Below are positions 7,829 to 17,294 of a DNA stretch of 64,000 bases, in pieces (positions within the stretch are counted from its first letter, which is position 1; the number at the start of each line of letters is the position of its first letter). This stretch comes from Chlamydia pneumoniae TW-183 (GTDB lineage Bacteria; Chlamydiota; Chlamydiia; Chlamydiales; Chlamydiaceae): positions 806,001 through 870,000 of the forward strand of contig NC_005043.1 of NCBI RefSeq assembly GCF_000007205.1, written 5' to 3'. Below the pieces are notes generated by a model. The model was not told the DNA's origin and did no database searches. It worked only from the letters and a program-made list of their open reading frames with translations. The position numbers and the translations under genes were made by a program.

Positions 7829-9784
7829 TTATTGGAGATAACCAGAATATAGAGAGCCGATATTGACCAGCACCTGCTGAATAAACAAGGAGTTCGTTTC
7901 AAAGGAAAGTGCTTTTATTTCAGCTGCTGTCCTAGATCCTTCAGCAAACAAACTTTCTAATTTAGCTATGAACTTCTGTGTAGAGTCATTAGAAAGTTGC
8001 ACATAAGGATAGCCAAACTGTGGAGGCTTTGTCACTGCCGATGTAAGCTTTTGTCTGATCTCCTCATTATTCGCTTGAGGATTCGACTGGATGATCTGCA
8101 TTACAGATTGTAGTGCCGAAACTTGACTATAGACATCTCCAAGAGTTCTGCTATTGCCAGAAATCACCCTAGCGAGGGCTTGATCTGTTTTTTCTGGTCC
8201 TCGAGCTTCTGTTCGTGCTCTAGGAACGGATCGTGTGAGAGCGGGGGTACTTACATTGTTTATCACATCACGAGTCGCATCATTTCGTGCCCTACCATAG
8301 GCATCATTGATGGATTTGTAAGCATCATAACCTGCTGATATCTGTGTTTTATAATCAGAACCTGTAGATTTTGAGGTCTTGTAAAGCTGTTTTACAGATG
8401 ACCCTATAGAACTTGCTGCAGCGGGAGGAACTCCTGCGCTCACAACAGCAGCAGAAGCGATCTGTCCTAAAGCATTGAGTATGCCCTGTTGTTGCCCAGC
8501 TTTACCTAGAGCCGCTTCTAAAGCTTTCTGAGCATCTGCCAGCGCTGCAGCAGCACTGTCATCTCCAGCGGCTTTCGCTGCTCTAGCTTGTGCTGCGAGC
8601 TCCTGTTGGGCAGCTTGAGAATCAGGATTTTCCGTATTGAACATGTGAATCATCTGACGAAACCCAGACATCAAAATGGAAGCGGTCTCATTTTCAGCAT
8701 CATCTAACAGCATGGAAACACGAATACTACCAATACTACTTCCTTGTTGCTTGGAGCCTCCAACTGTAGTTCCTGGATTTGGAACATCAGAACCATCTGC
8801 AGGTTTGATATTTTTAAGATCTTTCTCAGCCTGTATTACCATTTGTTCCGCTTCTTGAAGAATTGGAGAGTCGGGGAACTTTTTCTGAGCTTCAGCTATT
8901 TGTGTCTTAGCAGTAGCGATTGCTGCTTTAGCTGAATCTATGTTGCTTATACTGTTATTAGATTTAGCATTTTCTACAGCTCCACTAGCGTTCTGTCCTG
9001 CAAAATATGCATCCCTAATCGCATTTCCATCTTTCTCTATCTGTGTCGCTGTAGCATCTGTCTGATCAACTAAAGATTGAGCAATTGCAGGCGTTTTCCC
9101 TGGGACTACTGGGTTATCTTGCATCTCTTTAAGAAGCTCAGCTGCTTTGTTATTGTTTGCTACAGATTGGAGAAGAGCAGCCTGTAAGAGGTCGAAGGAA
9201 GTCAGTTTACCTAAAGAGTCAAGAATCGCTTGGTTATCCGAAGCATATTTCGCTAATTCTGTAATTTGCGCGCCAACTTTAACTGCATCGGCATTCTTAG
9301 TTTCCCACTCCGCAGCGATTGCGGTTTCCTCATCAGTAGCCGCTGTATCCTTTATATTAGTGACAGCATCCTGGAGGCTCACCAAAGCAGCCTGTATGTC
9401 AGCTAGTGATGTTGAGGTAAAGATAGTATCGTAAGCTGTTTGCGCTTGAGTCTTATAATCATCAAACGTGGGTGGAGGAGGCGTAGGTGCGGTCGCTGTC
9501 GTTGAGTCCACGTCTGCAGATCTGCTAGTAGAAGACGAGCTGTTACTAGAAGCAATACCCAGCTTATCTGCCAGACTCATGAGAGCATTCACTGCAGAAC
9601 GCAAGATGCTCCATCGCTCTACAGAATCGGTCTTAGATTCTTTAGGCTTAGCTTCCGCACCTGCTATTCTTTGAGCTTCCGCACTCTTATTTGCTGCACT
9701 CGCCTCCAATCCTTGAGCAGAAAGATCTGCGGGAGGTGTGCGTTCTGTTTCGTCTATAGGACCTGGACCAATAGGATTAACCAT
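7829..9784 (-). CDS. 76-kDa antigen / CT622-family type III effector
   Basis: A 651-residue protein, alanine- and glutamine-rich and highly helical. It has a Pro/Thr/Ser-rich linker near residue 100 (TAPTPPPPTF) and a conserved-looking folded C-terminal domain after about 480. There is no Sec signal, consistent with type III secretion. I recognise it as the C. pneumoniae 76-kDa antigen, orthologue of CT622 (TaiP), an effector reported to bind host ATG16L1. It is the last gene of a minus-strand run (murJ, barrel gene, this gene), but a terminator-like hairpin separates it from the barrel gene, and the AT-rich 9785-9831 spacer may hold its own promoter. Confidence 0.85.
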   Translation of the reverse strand: MVNPIGPGPIDETERTPPADLSAQGLEASAANKSAEAQRIAGAEAKPKESKTDSVERWSILRSAVNALMSLADKLGIASSNSSSSTSRSADVDSTTATAPTPPPPTFDDYKTQAQTAYDTIFTSTSLADIQAALVSLQDAVTNIKDTAATDEETAIAAEWETKNADAVKVGAQITELAKYASDNQAILDSLGKLTSFDLLQAALLQSVANNNKAAELLKEMQDNPVVPGKTPAIAQSLVDQTDATATQIEKDGNAIRDAYFAGQNASGAVENAKSNNSISNIDSAKAAIATAKTQIAEAQKKFPDSPILQEAEQMVIQAEKDLKNIKPADGSDVPNPGTTVGGSKQQGSSIGSIRVSMLLDDAENETASILMSGFRQMIHMFNTENPDSQAAQQELAAQARAAKAAGDDSAAAALADAQKALEAALGKAGQQQGILNALGQIASAAVVSAGVPPAAASSIGSSVKQLYKTSKSTGSDYKTQISAGYDAYKSINDAYGRARNDATRDVINNVSTPALTRSVPRARTEARGPEKTDQALARVISGNSRTLGDVYSQVSALQSVMQIIQSNPQANNEEIRQKLTSAVTKPPQFGYPYVQLSNDSTQKFIAKLESLFAEGSRTAAEIKALSFETNSLFIQQVLVNIGSLYSGYLQ

Positions 9785-9831
9785 AAAAACTCAAAAAATA
9801 ATAAAAATCTTTTAGTTTTATTATAAAAAAT

Positions 9832-9865
9832 AAAAAAAAAGCTCTCACTAATAATTAATGCGAGC
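9832..9865 (-). terminator. Rho-independent terminator after the outer-membrane barrel gene
   Basis: On the minus strand GCTCGCA and TGAGAGC form a stem with one mismatch, followed by nine T residues. It lies about 30 bp downstream of the stop at 9896 and separates the two antigen genes. Confidence 0.65.
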
Positions 9866-9895
9866 CTGTTTTTAAAGATTTTATTAAAATTTGAC

Positions 9896-11164
9896 TTAAA
9901 ACGCTGAAATTATACCTAGATCAAACTTTCGGAAAGTAAAATCACTGCCGAGTTTATCGTTTGCTGGTTTGGAGTAAGCCCCATAAGCTCTGAATGATAG
10001 AGAATCTGTGATGCCATACATATATAGAGCGGAAAATCCTTTATAATTTGTAAAACCATTAGCCTCTTTAGGATCATAGTTAGCAGCAATTGCTTGGGCG
10101 AACCAAAACTTTAATAAATTACCACGGCCAATCCCTGAAACATCTATTTCTGGAACCGACAAGGCTTCGACATACTCATAACGTACTGTGGCAGACCAGT
10201 CTCCAGCTTTTCTGAGTCCCCCTAAAGTTCCTCCAATAAACCAAGCTAGGTTTTCTTTTCCATTTAACGTAGTCTTCGTAGCCTTTGCTAAAGGGTTCAT
10301 TAAGAAAGCTCCATAAAGATATAGAGGCTTTTTCTGTCCATTGATCCAAGGAACCTGACTACGCTTTCCGACGAGCCACTGCCAAACACAGTATTTGTAT
10401 TTCATAGCGTTTGTAGCAGCTTTTTCTGTAGTGGAGGTTTCTGAAGGAACGAATGTGTTCCAGTCGACAACACTACATTTCACAAAAAACTGTTTAGGCA
10501 AACGATTGAGAATCCCTTCTACAACCCAAGCATAATGTTTTTTTGTCATGTTCACGACGAAAGGACCTCCATGAACAATCACTTGATAAGGATAGTCCTT
10601 AGAAAGTTCTCGAGTCCAATATATATGTAGTCCGTCAAAATTTCTTTGGAATTGGACTTCTGACTCAAAGAGATCTCCTAAACCAGAACGTCCGATTTCC
10701 ATAAAGAAATCTGTACGTGTTTCGGGATTCTTATAAAAACGATATCCTAGAAATGCTCTGTTGATATCAACACCAGCTGCAGTGTTTTCCCCTCCTGCAA
10801 TTGCTGTCCAATTCATCTTTGAAGACAGCCAGTTCCTCTCAGCGCGATAATCAATATAGAGATAAAATTCACTACGATAACGATTTACTGGTAAGGGATT
10901 GTATTTATCTTTATCTGAGGGGTTTTTGATATCTTCTCTGAAATACAACCACCGGGCTCTAACATCTCCTGCTATTCTTAAAACGCCATCTTGCTTTCGC
11001 GTTTCTACAAAACCCCGTTTACTTAAGTAGTCTTTGACTTCGTCTAAAGTTGTATAAGTGTGACTTTTTACTTTTTGTTCCGAGAGAGGAAGTTCAGCGT
11101 ATCCTGAAATTGTCAGCGCTAAAAGAACCACACTCGCTAACCATTGATATACCTGTTTTTTCAT
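9896..11164 (-). CDS. Outer-membrane beta-barrel protein, CT623 family
   Basis: A 422-residue protein with a clear Sec signal peptide (MKKQVYQWLASVVLLALTISGYA). Many alternating aromatic strands follow (for example FYLYIDYRAER, VRYEYVEAL, SFRAYGAY), and the chain ends in phenylalanine (GIISAF), the usual BAM-recognition end of outer-membrane barrels. The CT623 orthologue was historically annotated as a '76-kDa homologue' only because it is next to CT622; the two are unrelated in sequence. The likely site is the chlamydial outer-membrane complex. Its ligand or transport role is unknown. Confidence 0.8.
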   Translation of the reverse strand: MKKQVYQWLASVVLLALTISGYAELPLSEQKVKSHTYTTLDEVKDYLSKRGFVETRKQDGVLRIAGDVRARWLYFREDIKNPSDKDKYNPLPVNRYRSEFYLYIDYRAERNWLSSKMNWTAIAGGENTAAGVDINRAFLGYRFYKNPETRTDFFMEIGRSGLGDLFESEVQFQRNFDGLHIYWTRELSKDYPYQVIVHGGPFVVNMTKKHYAWVVEGILNRLPKQFFVKCSVVDWNTFVPSETSTTEKAATNAMKYKYCVWQWLVGKRSQVPWINGQKKPLYLYGAFLMNPLAKATKTTLNGKENLAWFIGGTLGGLRKAGDWSATVRYEYVEALSVPEIDVSGIGRGNLLKFWFAQAIAANYDPKEANGFTNYKGFSALYMYGITDSLSFRAYGAYSKPANDKLGSDFTFRKFDLGIISAF

Positions 11165-11266
11165 AGTATCCTTAGTATCAATATTAAGTGTAGAAACAGA
11201 AGACCAAGCAGGCTATCAAAACTTAAAGCTAAAAGAAAGCGACTGAGCTACAAGAAACAAACATGA

Positions 11267-12910
11267 TTAATTTTGAGTGTCTTGCATCACGTGTTGTCTT
11301 TGCAAAAGACCCCGTTGCCCACGCCAGTATTCAAAAGAAGCCAAATTAATAAGATCTTCTACTCGAAGCAGTTTTGCAAAACCAAACAAAAAAGCCAAGA
11401 AAATGCAGCTCTCAGATAAAAAAGCAATTGCTTGAGCCGTTATGGAGGATAAGGGCCAAGCAAGTGGTGTGAGGGGGTTTAAGAAAATTACATATGTAGT
11501 TTGCGTAAGGATATTTAAGCCTAGAGTAATCATACAAGCAAGCATAGTGGTTCCCATAACTTTTATGGAACGCCGGATGCTCTCCCAAAGTAACTTAGAG
11601 TACATAGGGAGTCTTTTCGAAGAATAATACCAGAGGAAATATAACTGCACCCAAGCAGTTATGGATGTAGCATAGGAAATGCCCGAGACGTCTTTTAAAA
11701 CCCAACGACCTAGAACCAAGCTTAAAACAATATTGGCCAAAGCCGTACCGATTCCTATAAAGAGCGGAACAGCATACTGCCGCTGTGCATAAAAAAGAAC
11801 AGAGACTAAAGGAGCCAAGGCCATAGGGATAATACTGGCACCATAACCTCGCAATACACGAACAATAGCGTAGACAGCACTCTGAGGGAAAAGTCCGTGT
11901 TCATAAAGGACACGGACTCCAGGTAAAGCTAAGAGCAATAGCCCTGCTGTCATAATGATCATTACGGACATGGTTAGGGTGAGAACGAACTTCATAAGTT
12001 TCAATCCCCTCTCATGATCTTCTCGCTGTACACAACGAGAAATTGCTGGGAGGAGAACGGTAAACACACCAAAGCCAAAGAGATGTATGGGGAGCTGATA
12101 AATCTTTAAGGAGTACATAAGATATAGAGGGCCTATTTCATGTACATAGCGAGCCAAGCAGATATCAGAAAGAAGGTTCAGCTGGAAGATGCTTGAAGTT
12201 AAAATACCCAAAGATAAGGGAGCTAATAAAGCTCGAACACTATCGTGTTCTTGAGGTGGGCTCTTCGCTTCTAATAGAAATTTCCATACTCCAGGAACCG
12301 TGATTAACCATTCGAAGAAAAACCCGATAACTAGAGCCACGGATAAACCGATAATACGCTCTCTAGGATCTGAATGACGAGCCGCTATAACAAAGAAAAT
12401 CCAAATGATATTTACAACTACGGGAGCTAATCCCACCCCGAAAAACTTATTTTCACAGTGAAGCAAAGCGCCGTTTACATTGTACATCATTAAGAAAATG
12501 CCACAGGGCAAGAGTATCATAGTAAGGAGAATCATATCGTAAGTCCCCTCTTCAACGTATTGAAGAACTACCCACAATACTGCTTCAATAAGCAGAGTGA
12601 ATATAATAGTGCTGCCTTTAATCAATCTAGAAAAGCGTCGGAAAAAAAACGCCGCACGATCGAGACTTTGAGCACGGAGAAATTCAAAATGAGGGATGAA
12701 GGCTTGTTCTAGAATGAGCCCTCCTAAAATTTTTCTTAAGAAAAAAACAGTACGGAAACCTAACCAGAAAGCAGCTACAATTGGATCAGCTCCAAAATAG
12801 GTTGCCATTGCAATTTCTCGAAATATCCCTGTAATACGACTACAGAAAGTTCCGGATAATATATTAAAAATTGAACGAGCTAAGGAAACCTCATTGTCTT
12901 TTCTGCTCAT
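11267..12910 (-). CDS. murJ: Lipid II flippase MurJ (MviN family)
   Basis: A 547-residue multispanning membrane protein whose N terminus has the MviN/MurJ pattern (SGTFCSRITGIFREIAMATYFG, then FWLGFRTVFFLRKILGGLILEQAFIP). About 13-14 hydrophobic helices can be counted, normal for the MOP superfamily. MurJ moves lipid II across the inner membrane; chlamydiae keep it for the transient peptidoglycan ring used in division. It starts with ATG and lies 102 bp upstream of the barrel gene on the same strand. Confidence 0.92.
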   Translation of the reverse strand: MSRKDNEVSLARSIFNILSGTFCSRITGIFREIAMATYFGADPIVAAFWLGFRTVFFLRKILGGLILEQAFIPHFEFLRAQSLDRAAFFFRRFSRLIKGSTIIFTLLIEAVLWVVLQYVEEGTYDMILLTMILLPCGIFLMMYNVNGALLHCENKFFGVGLAPVVVNIIWIFFVIAARHSDPRERIIGLSVALVIGFFFEWLITVPGVWKFLLEAKSPPQEHDSVRALLAPLSLGILTSSIFQLNLLSDICLARYVHEIGPLYLMYSLKIYQLPIHLFGFGVFTVLLPAISRCVQREDHERGLKLMKFVLTLTMSVMIIMTAGLLLLALPGVRVLYEHGLFPQSAVYAIVRVLRGYGASIIPMALAPLVSVLFYAQRQYAVPLFIGIGTALANIVLSLVLGRWVLKDVSGISYATSITAWVQLYFLWYYSSKRLPMYSKLLWESIRRSIKVMGTTMLACMITLGLNILTQTTYVIFLNPLTPLAWPLSSITAQAIAFLSESCIFLAFLFGFAKLLRVEDLINLASFEYWRGQRGLLQRQHVMQDTQN

Positions 12911-13404
12911 TAAACCGTTTTCCCCTCCTCCTTTAAAACAAGACTATCTCTTCGACATTTCCCCCTATACTTCTTCAGAAATCACAATTGGAGGAAGCTA
13001 TTTCAAGCTAAATAAAGCATCTTTACAGAGCTCTACATTGCGTTTGAGAAGCATAAGTATCATTTCATAATCTCTATGATATCGACATAGAAAGAAGCCT
13101 TTGTTTCATAACACCGTAAACGATACCTGTCAGCAGCTTTTTTCTATATAAAACTGATGCTTTCTTCTTATAAAAAGAGCTTTTTATGGATGATTCTTTA
13201 AAATATATTTTTTCTGTATTATTGCGATACTGCGCATTCGGTTTTGTTCAAAACTCAAGAATATGAAATTCTGTGGGGGAAGACATACGAAAGTTATTAT
13301 TAAAATTTTTGAAAAATTGAAAAAGCCTCAAGAAATGAGCAGCTCAATCAAAGGACCTAGGTTTCCTCTGAAACTGGGTAGTTAAGAAAAGACCTTGAAA
13401 TTTT
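12911..13404. other. 494-bp intergenic region between murJ and nfo
   Basis: This spacer separates divergent genes, so it should carry promoters for both. I see no long frame, RNA gene or strong hairpin. A 26-codon frame starting at 13186 has no convincing support. Confidence 0.5.
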
Positions 13405-14286
13405 ATGAAAGTACTTCCTCCTCCCTCCATTCCCTTACTAGGGGCTCACACTTCAACTGCTGGTGGACTCAAAAATGCGATTTATGAAGGCCGGGATATA
13501 GGGGCTTCTACAGTTCAGATTTTTACAGCAAACCAAAGGCAGTGGCAAAGACGGGCTCTAAAAGAAGAAGTGATTGAAGATTTCAAAGCAGCGCTCAAAG
13601 AAACTGACCTTTCTTATATTATGAGTCATGCAGGATATCTGATTAATCCAGGAGCCCCTGATCCGGTAATTTTAGAAAAAAGTCGGATTGGCATTTATCA
13701 AGAAATTCTGGACTGCATCACTTTAGGCATTTCTTTTGTTAATTTTCACCCTGGAGCAGCTCTCAAAAGCTCTAAAGAAGACTGCATGAATAAAATTGTC
13801 AGCAGTTTTAGCCAATCGGCCCCTTTATTTGATAGTTCTCCTCCTCTTGTTGTTTTACTGGAAACCACAGCGGGTCAGGGAACGTTAATTGGGAGTAACT
13901 TTGAAGAATTGGGTTACCTCGTTCAGAATTTGAAAAATCAAATTCCCATTGGCGTGTGTGTAGATACTTGTCATATTTTTGCTGCGGGGTACGACATTAC
14001 CTCTCCACAGGGGTGGGAAGATGTTCTTAATGAATTTGACGAGTATGTCGGTTTATCTTATCTACGAGCCTTTCATCTCAATGATTCTATGTTTCCATTA
14101 GGAGCGAACAAAGACCGCCATGCGCCCCTTGGAGAGGGCTATATAGGTAAGGAATCTTTTAAATTTTTAATGACAGATGAACGAACTAGAAAAATTCCTA
14201 AGTATTTAGAAACCCCTGGTGGGCCTGAAAATTGGCAAAAAGAAATTGGGGAACTTTTGAAGTTTTCAAAAAACAGAGATAGTTAG
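13405..14286 (+). CDS. nfo: Endonuclease IV (AP endonuclease)
   Basis: A 293-residue TIM-barrel enzyme. Family motifs are present in order: [70 protein letters not shown] and the C-terminal LETPG. These supply the His, Glu and Asp ligands of the trinuclear zinc site. It cleaves abasic sites in base-excision repair, working downstream of glycosylases such as Ung at the other end of this window. Length is normal for the family. Confidence 0.96.
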
Positions 14287-14345
14287 GAAGTTTTTTAAGT
14301 GCTTTTAGATCCCGAAGCAATCCAGTAGATCTTCTGAAATCAAAA

Positions 14346-14377
14346 AAAACGCCATACTGATATACAGTTGGCGTTTT
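14346..14377 (-). terminator. Terminator between nfo and rpsD
   Basis: AAAACGCCA (14346-14354) pairs perfectly with TGGCGTTTT (14369-14377), and the interior ACTG/CAGT extends the stem. On the minus strand the stem runs into eight T residues, so it mainly ends rpsD. On the plus strand it may also stop nfo. Confidence 0.85.
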
Positions 14378-14404
14378 CTAGAAAAGATTCTAAATCAACT
14401 ACAC

Positions 14405-15034
14405 TTATGTTCTATGAGATAGGAACTCACAAACAACAGAAATGTTGATAGGTAGAGGCAATTGAGCCTCGATTTGATCTTGCTCAGGAGATACAAGTAA
14501 TTCCCCTTTAAAGCCTGTCTTATCTAAAGAAATGTAAGAAGGCAGAGAACTTTCGTCTTTGCTTTCTAGGGCATCTTTTACAGACTGAAGTCGTTTAGAT
14601 TTTTCTTTTAGAGAAATCTGCATTCCAGGACGTAAAAAGAAAGAGCGTCTATCGACTCTTCGCCCATTAACTAAGATATGTCCGTGAGCAACAAGCTGCT
14701 GAGCAGCAAAAATTGTTTTTGCAAAGCCCATACGGTATACCATGTTATCAAGACGACACTCAAATCTTTCAAGGAACATTTGAGCAACATTTCCCTGCTT
14801 ATGTATAACTTCTTTGAAAGCCTTAACCAGCTGCTTTTCCATAATCATGCCGTAGCAAGCTTTAAGCTTCTGTTTCTCTTCCAGTTGGAGCCCATAGTCA
14901 GACTTTTTCTTTCTCTGCATACCATGTTGACCTGGAGGATGAGGCTTCTTTAACAAAGGATTTCGGCTTCTGCCAAAGATGTTCGCACCAAAACGCCTTG
15001 CCACTCTATTTTTAGGGCCACAATATCGAGCCAT
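14405..15034 (-). CDS. rpsD: 30S ribosomal protein uS4
   Basis: A 209-residue basic protein beginning [16 protein letters not shown], with the S4 signature [15 protein letters not shown]-type region (here [16 protein letters not shown]) and an S4 RNA-binding domain ([14 protein letters not shown]). uS4 nucleates assembly of the 30S body. It stands alone rather than in the alpha operon, which is normal for chlamydiae. An AT-rich 216-bp divergent region before trhO should carry its promoter. Confidence 0.97.
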   Translation of the reverse strand: MARYCGPKNRVARRFGANIFGRSRNPLLKKPHPPGQHGMQRKKKSDYGLQLEEKQKLKACYGMIMEKQLVKAFKEVIHKQGNVAQMFLERFECRLDNMVYRMGFAKTIFAAQQLVAHGHILVNGRRVDRRSFFLRPGMQISLKEKSKRLQSVKDALESKDESSLPSYISLDKTGFKGELLVSPEQDQIEAQLPLPINISVVCEFLSHRT

Positions 15035-15250
15035 GTATTTCAGTCCTTATATTTAATCCTTGGAAATCATCTATGCCCCTTGATTTTCATCCTGGGGCAA
15101 TTTTGGCACTATTTTACAAAGCTCAAGGTGCGGAGTAAAATAAAAATAAAACGCACACTCATAACTTGACAAAATACCAAAGAGCATTTTAGTTCTAATG
15201 GCAATTTTCTACAATGCAATTATTTCCAAGATTATGTTAGAGTATTTATC

Positions 15251-16225
15251 ATGGAAAAAAAATATTATGCACTAGCCTATTATTATATTACTCGTGTGGA
15301 TAATCCACATGAAGAAATCGCTTTACACAAAAAGTTCTTAGAAGACCTCGATGTCTCTTGTCGTATTTACATTTCAGAGCAGGGTATCAATGGACAATTC
15401 AGTGGTTATGAGCCCCATGCTGAGCTCTATATGCAATGGCTTAAAGAGCGTCCTAATTTTTCTAAGATTAAGTTTAAAATCCATCATATTAAGGAAAATA
15501 TCTTTCCTAGGATCACAGTAAAGTATCGAAAAGAACTTGCTGCCTTAGGATGTGAGGTAGATCTTTCCAAACAGGCAAAGCACATTTCTCCTCAAGAATG
15601 GCACGAAAAACTCCAAGAAAATCGTTGCCTTATTCTAGATGTCCGAAATAACTATGAGTGGAAAATTGGTCACTTTGATAATGCGACTCTACCTGATATT
15701 CAAACTTTCAGAGAGTTTCCAGAGTATGCTGAGAAGCTTGCTCAAGAATGTGATCCCGAAACCACTCCCGTTATGATGTACTGTACGGGGGGAATTCGTT
15801 GTGAGCTTTACTCTCCAGTTTTATTAGAAAAAGGCTTTAAAGAAGTCTATCAACTTGATGGTGGTGTCATTGCTTATGGACAACAAGTAGGCACCGGCAA
15901 GTGGTTAGGAAAGCTCTTTGTTTTTGATGATCGCCTAGCTATTCCCATTGATGAGAGTGACCCTGATGTGGCCCCTATAGCAGAATGTTGTCATTGTCAA
16001 ACTCCTAGTGACGCTTATTACAATTGTGCGAACACAGATTGCAATGCTCTATTTCTTTGCTGTGATGAATGTATTCATCAACATCAAGGATGTTGTGGTG
16101 AAGAGTGCTCTCAAAGCCCTAGAGTTCGTAAATTTGATAGTTCACGAGGAAATAAGCCTTTTCGACGTGCTCATTTGTGTGAGATCAGCGAAAACAGTGA
16201 ATCAGCAAGTTGTTGTTTGATTTAA
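15251..16225 (+). CDS. trhO: tRNA uridine-34 hydroxylase TrhO (YceA), rhodanese family
   Basis: A 324-residue protein with an N-terminal acylphosphatase-like domain (about 1-95, YISEQGINGQFSG) and a rhodanese domain (about 120-225) whose active-site loop MMYCTGGIRCE contains the catalytic cysteine. The C terminus is cysteine-rich (CCHCQTP, YNCANTDCNALFLCCDEC), a likely zinc-binding tail seen in this family. The enzyme hydroxylates U34 of tRNAs in an oxygen-dependent reaction (established for E. coli). It is divergent from rpsD. Confidence 0.92.
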   Translation: MEKKYYALAYYYITRVDNPHEEIALHKKFLEDLDVSCRIYISEQGINGQFSGYEPHAELYMQWLKERPNFSKIKFKIHHIKENIFPRITVKYRKELAALGCEVDLSKQAKHISPQEWHEKLQENRCLILDVRNNYEWKIGHFDNATLPDIQTFREFPEYAEKLAQECDPETTPVMMYCTGGIRCELYSPVLLEKGFKEVYQLDGGVIAYGQQVGTGKWLGKLFVFDDRLAIPIDESDPDVAPIAECCHCQTPSDAYYNCANTDCNALFLCCDECIHQHQGCCGEECSQSPRVRKFDSSRGNKPFRRAHLCEISENSESASCCLI

Positions 16226-16231
16226 TACCTA

Positions 16232-16285
16232 TTCTGGTTTCTTCATCTGGGAGTTGTAAAACTTAGAAAAGTGAAGAAACCAGAA
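16232..16285. terminator. 14-bp inverted repeat between trhO and udk
   Basis: TTCTGGTTTCTTCA (16232-16245) pairs perfectly with TGAAGAAACCAGAA (16272-16285) around a 26-nt loop. It lies between convergent genes and can fold on either strand, though the loop is long and no clean U-run follows. Confidence 0.55.
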
Positions 16286-16305
16286 CACATGTCTCTTAAA
16301 AAAAA

Positions 16306-16974
16306 TTACTTAGAGTTGACCATATAATACGTCTCATCGCTTTCCAGGGCATTCTCTAAATGATTTTTAATTTTCTGTGACAAAATATTTGTTACTACGT
16401 TTTGTCGGTAATTTCCATGTACAATGATATCAGCATATTTCCGAGTCGGCTCTATAAATTTCTCATGCATAGGCTTTACCATAGAAAGATAACGAGACAT
16501 GATGCAGTCCACGCTATCTCCTTGTTCTTGAACATCTCGAACCATACGGCGTAGTATCCTTTCATCAGCATCGGTGTCTACAAAGATCCTAATATCCATA
16601 AGATCTCTAAGTTCTTGATTTTCAAAGACCAGAATACCTTCAACAAGAATAACTTTAGATGGATAGATCGTTTCTATCTCCGTTTTAGATCGATTACCTA
16701 AAACAAAATCAAAAACTGGGGCTTGGACAATCTCATTATTTTTTAGACGTTTTATGTCTGAAATTAATAAGTCATTATCAAAGGCGTCCGGATGATCCCA
16801 AATTAAATTGGCACGTTCTTCAGGAGTATAATGAGATCTATCTTTGTAATAATTATCTTGGCAGATAACACTCACATCCTCACCGAAAATTTCTTTAATG
16901 TTTTGGGTTAGGGTGGTTTTCCCAGCTCCAGAACCTCCTGTAATTCCAATAATCATCATAAGCATCATCAACAT
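16306..16974 (-). CDS. udk: Uridine kinase
   Basis: A 222-residue P-loop kinase: Walker A GITGGSGAGKTTL near the start, then DNYYKDRSHY, WDHPDAFD and FVDTDADERILRRMVRDVQERG-like (here VQEQGDSVD), all typical of uridine/cytidine kinases. It phosphorylates uridine or cytidine for pyrimidine salvage. The first ATG at 16974 is favoured because AAGGAGA lies eight bases upstream, although several ATG codons follow (MLMMLMMIIG). Confidence 0.93.
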   Translation of the reverse strand: MLMMLMMIIGITGGSGAGKTTLTQNIKEIFGEDVSVICQDNYYKDRSHYTPEERANLIWDHPDAFDNDLLISDIKRLKNNEIVQAPVFDFVLGNRSKTEIETIYPSKVILVEGILVFENQELRDLMDIRIFVDTDADERILRRMVRDVQEQGDSVDCIMSRYLSMVKPMHEKFIEPTRKYADIIVHGNYRQNVVTNILSQKIKNHLENALESDETYYMVNSK

Positions 16975-17294
16975 AAATTTTTCTCCTTAGTACTTCTCTT
17001 GTAATCAGCACACAACAAAATGCGGGTCCTTTGAGAATTTATTGATTTAAAAGGAGACAAAAGAAAAAGCTTCGTGATCAGAAATTGAAATCTTTAGATA
17101 TAGTCATTTTCTGATCACGAAGTTTAGGATAGAATTCTATCCAAAAAAATATTTCATCCCCCAATAAACAAGGGATGTTATACAAAACCCCAATTCACGT
17201 ATAGATAGATTTAAAAAAGCAAAAACACTGTCAGAATGCCTTATAAGAACGATTTACGGTATCTTAGATGTTTCCTAAAGGAGTACAAGACTCC
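16975..17294. other. 320-bp gap between udk and the LplT-like gene
   Basis: The gap lies downstream of the LplT-like gene and upstream of udk on the same strand. It holds the 17055-17122 hairpin and the udk ribosome site (AAGGAGA); nothing else is recognisable. Confidence 0.5.
17055..17122 (-). terminator. 15-bp perfect inverted repeat, terminator of the LplT-like gene
   Basis: CTTCGTGATCAGAAA (17070-17084) is repeated inverted as TTTCTGATCACGAAG (17108-17122) with a 23-nt loop. On the minus strand the stem is followed by CTTTTTCTTTTG. This suits a terminator for the gene ending at 17295. Confidence 0.6.

Noticed and set aside
13186-13266. 26-codon frame in the murJ-nfo gap
   Set aside because: No good ribosome site, very short, and no recognisable peptide.
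15091-15110. Possible sigma54 site TTTTGGCAC before trhO
   Set aside because: The -24 part fits, but the -12 position reads TACA instead of TTGC, losing the required GC.
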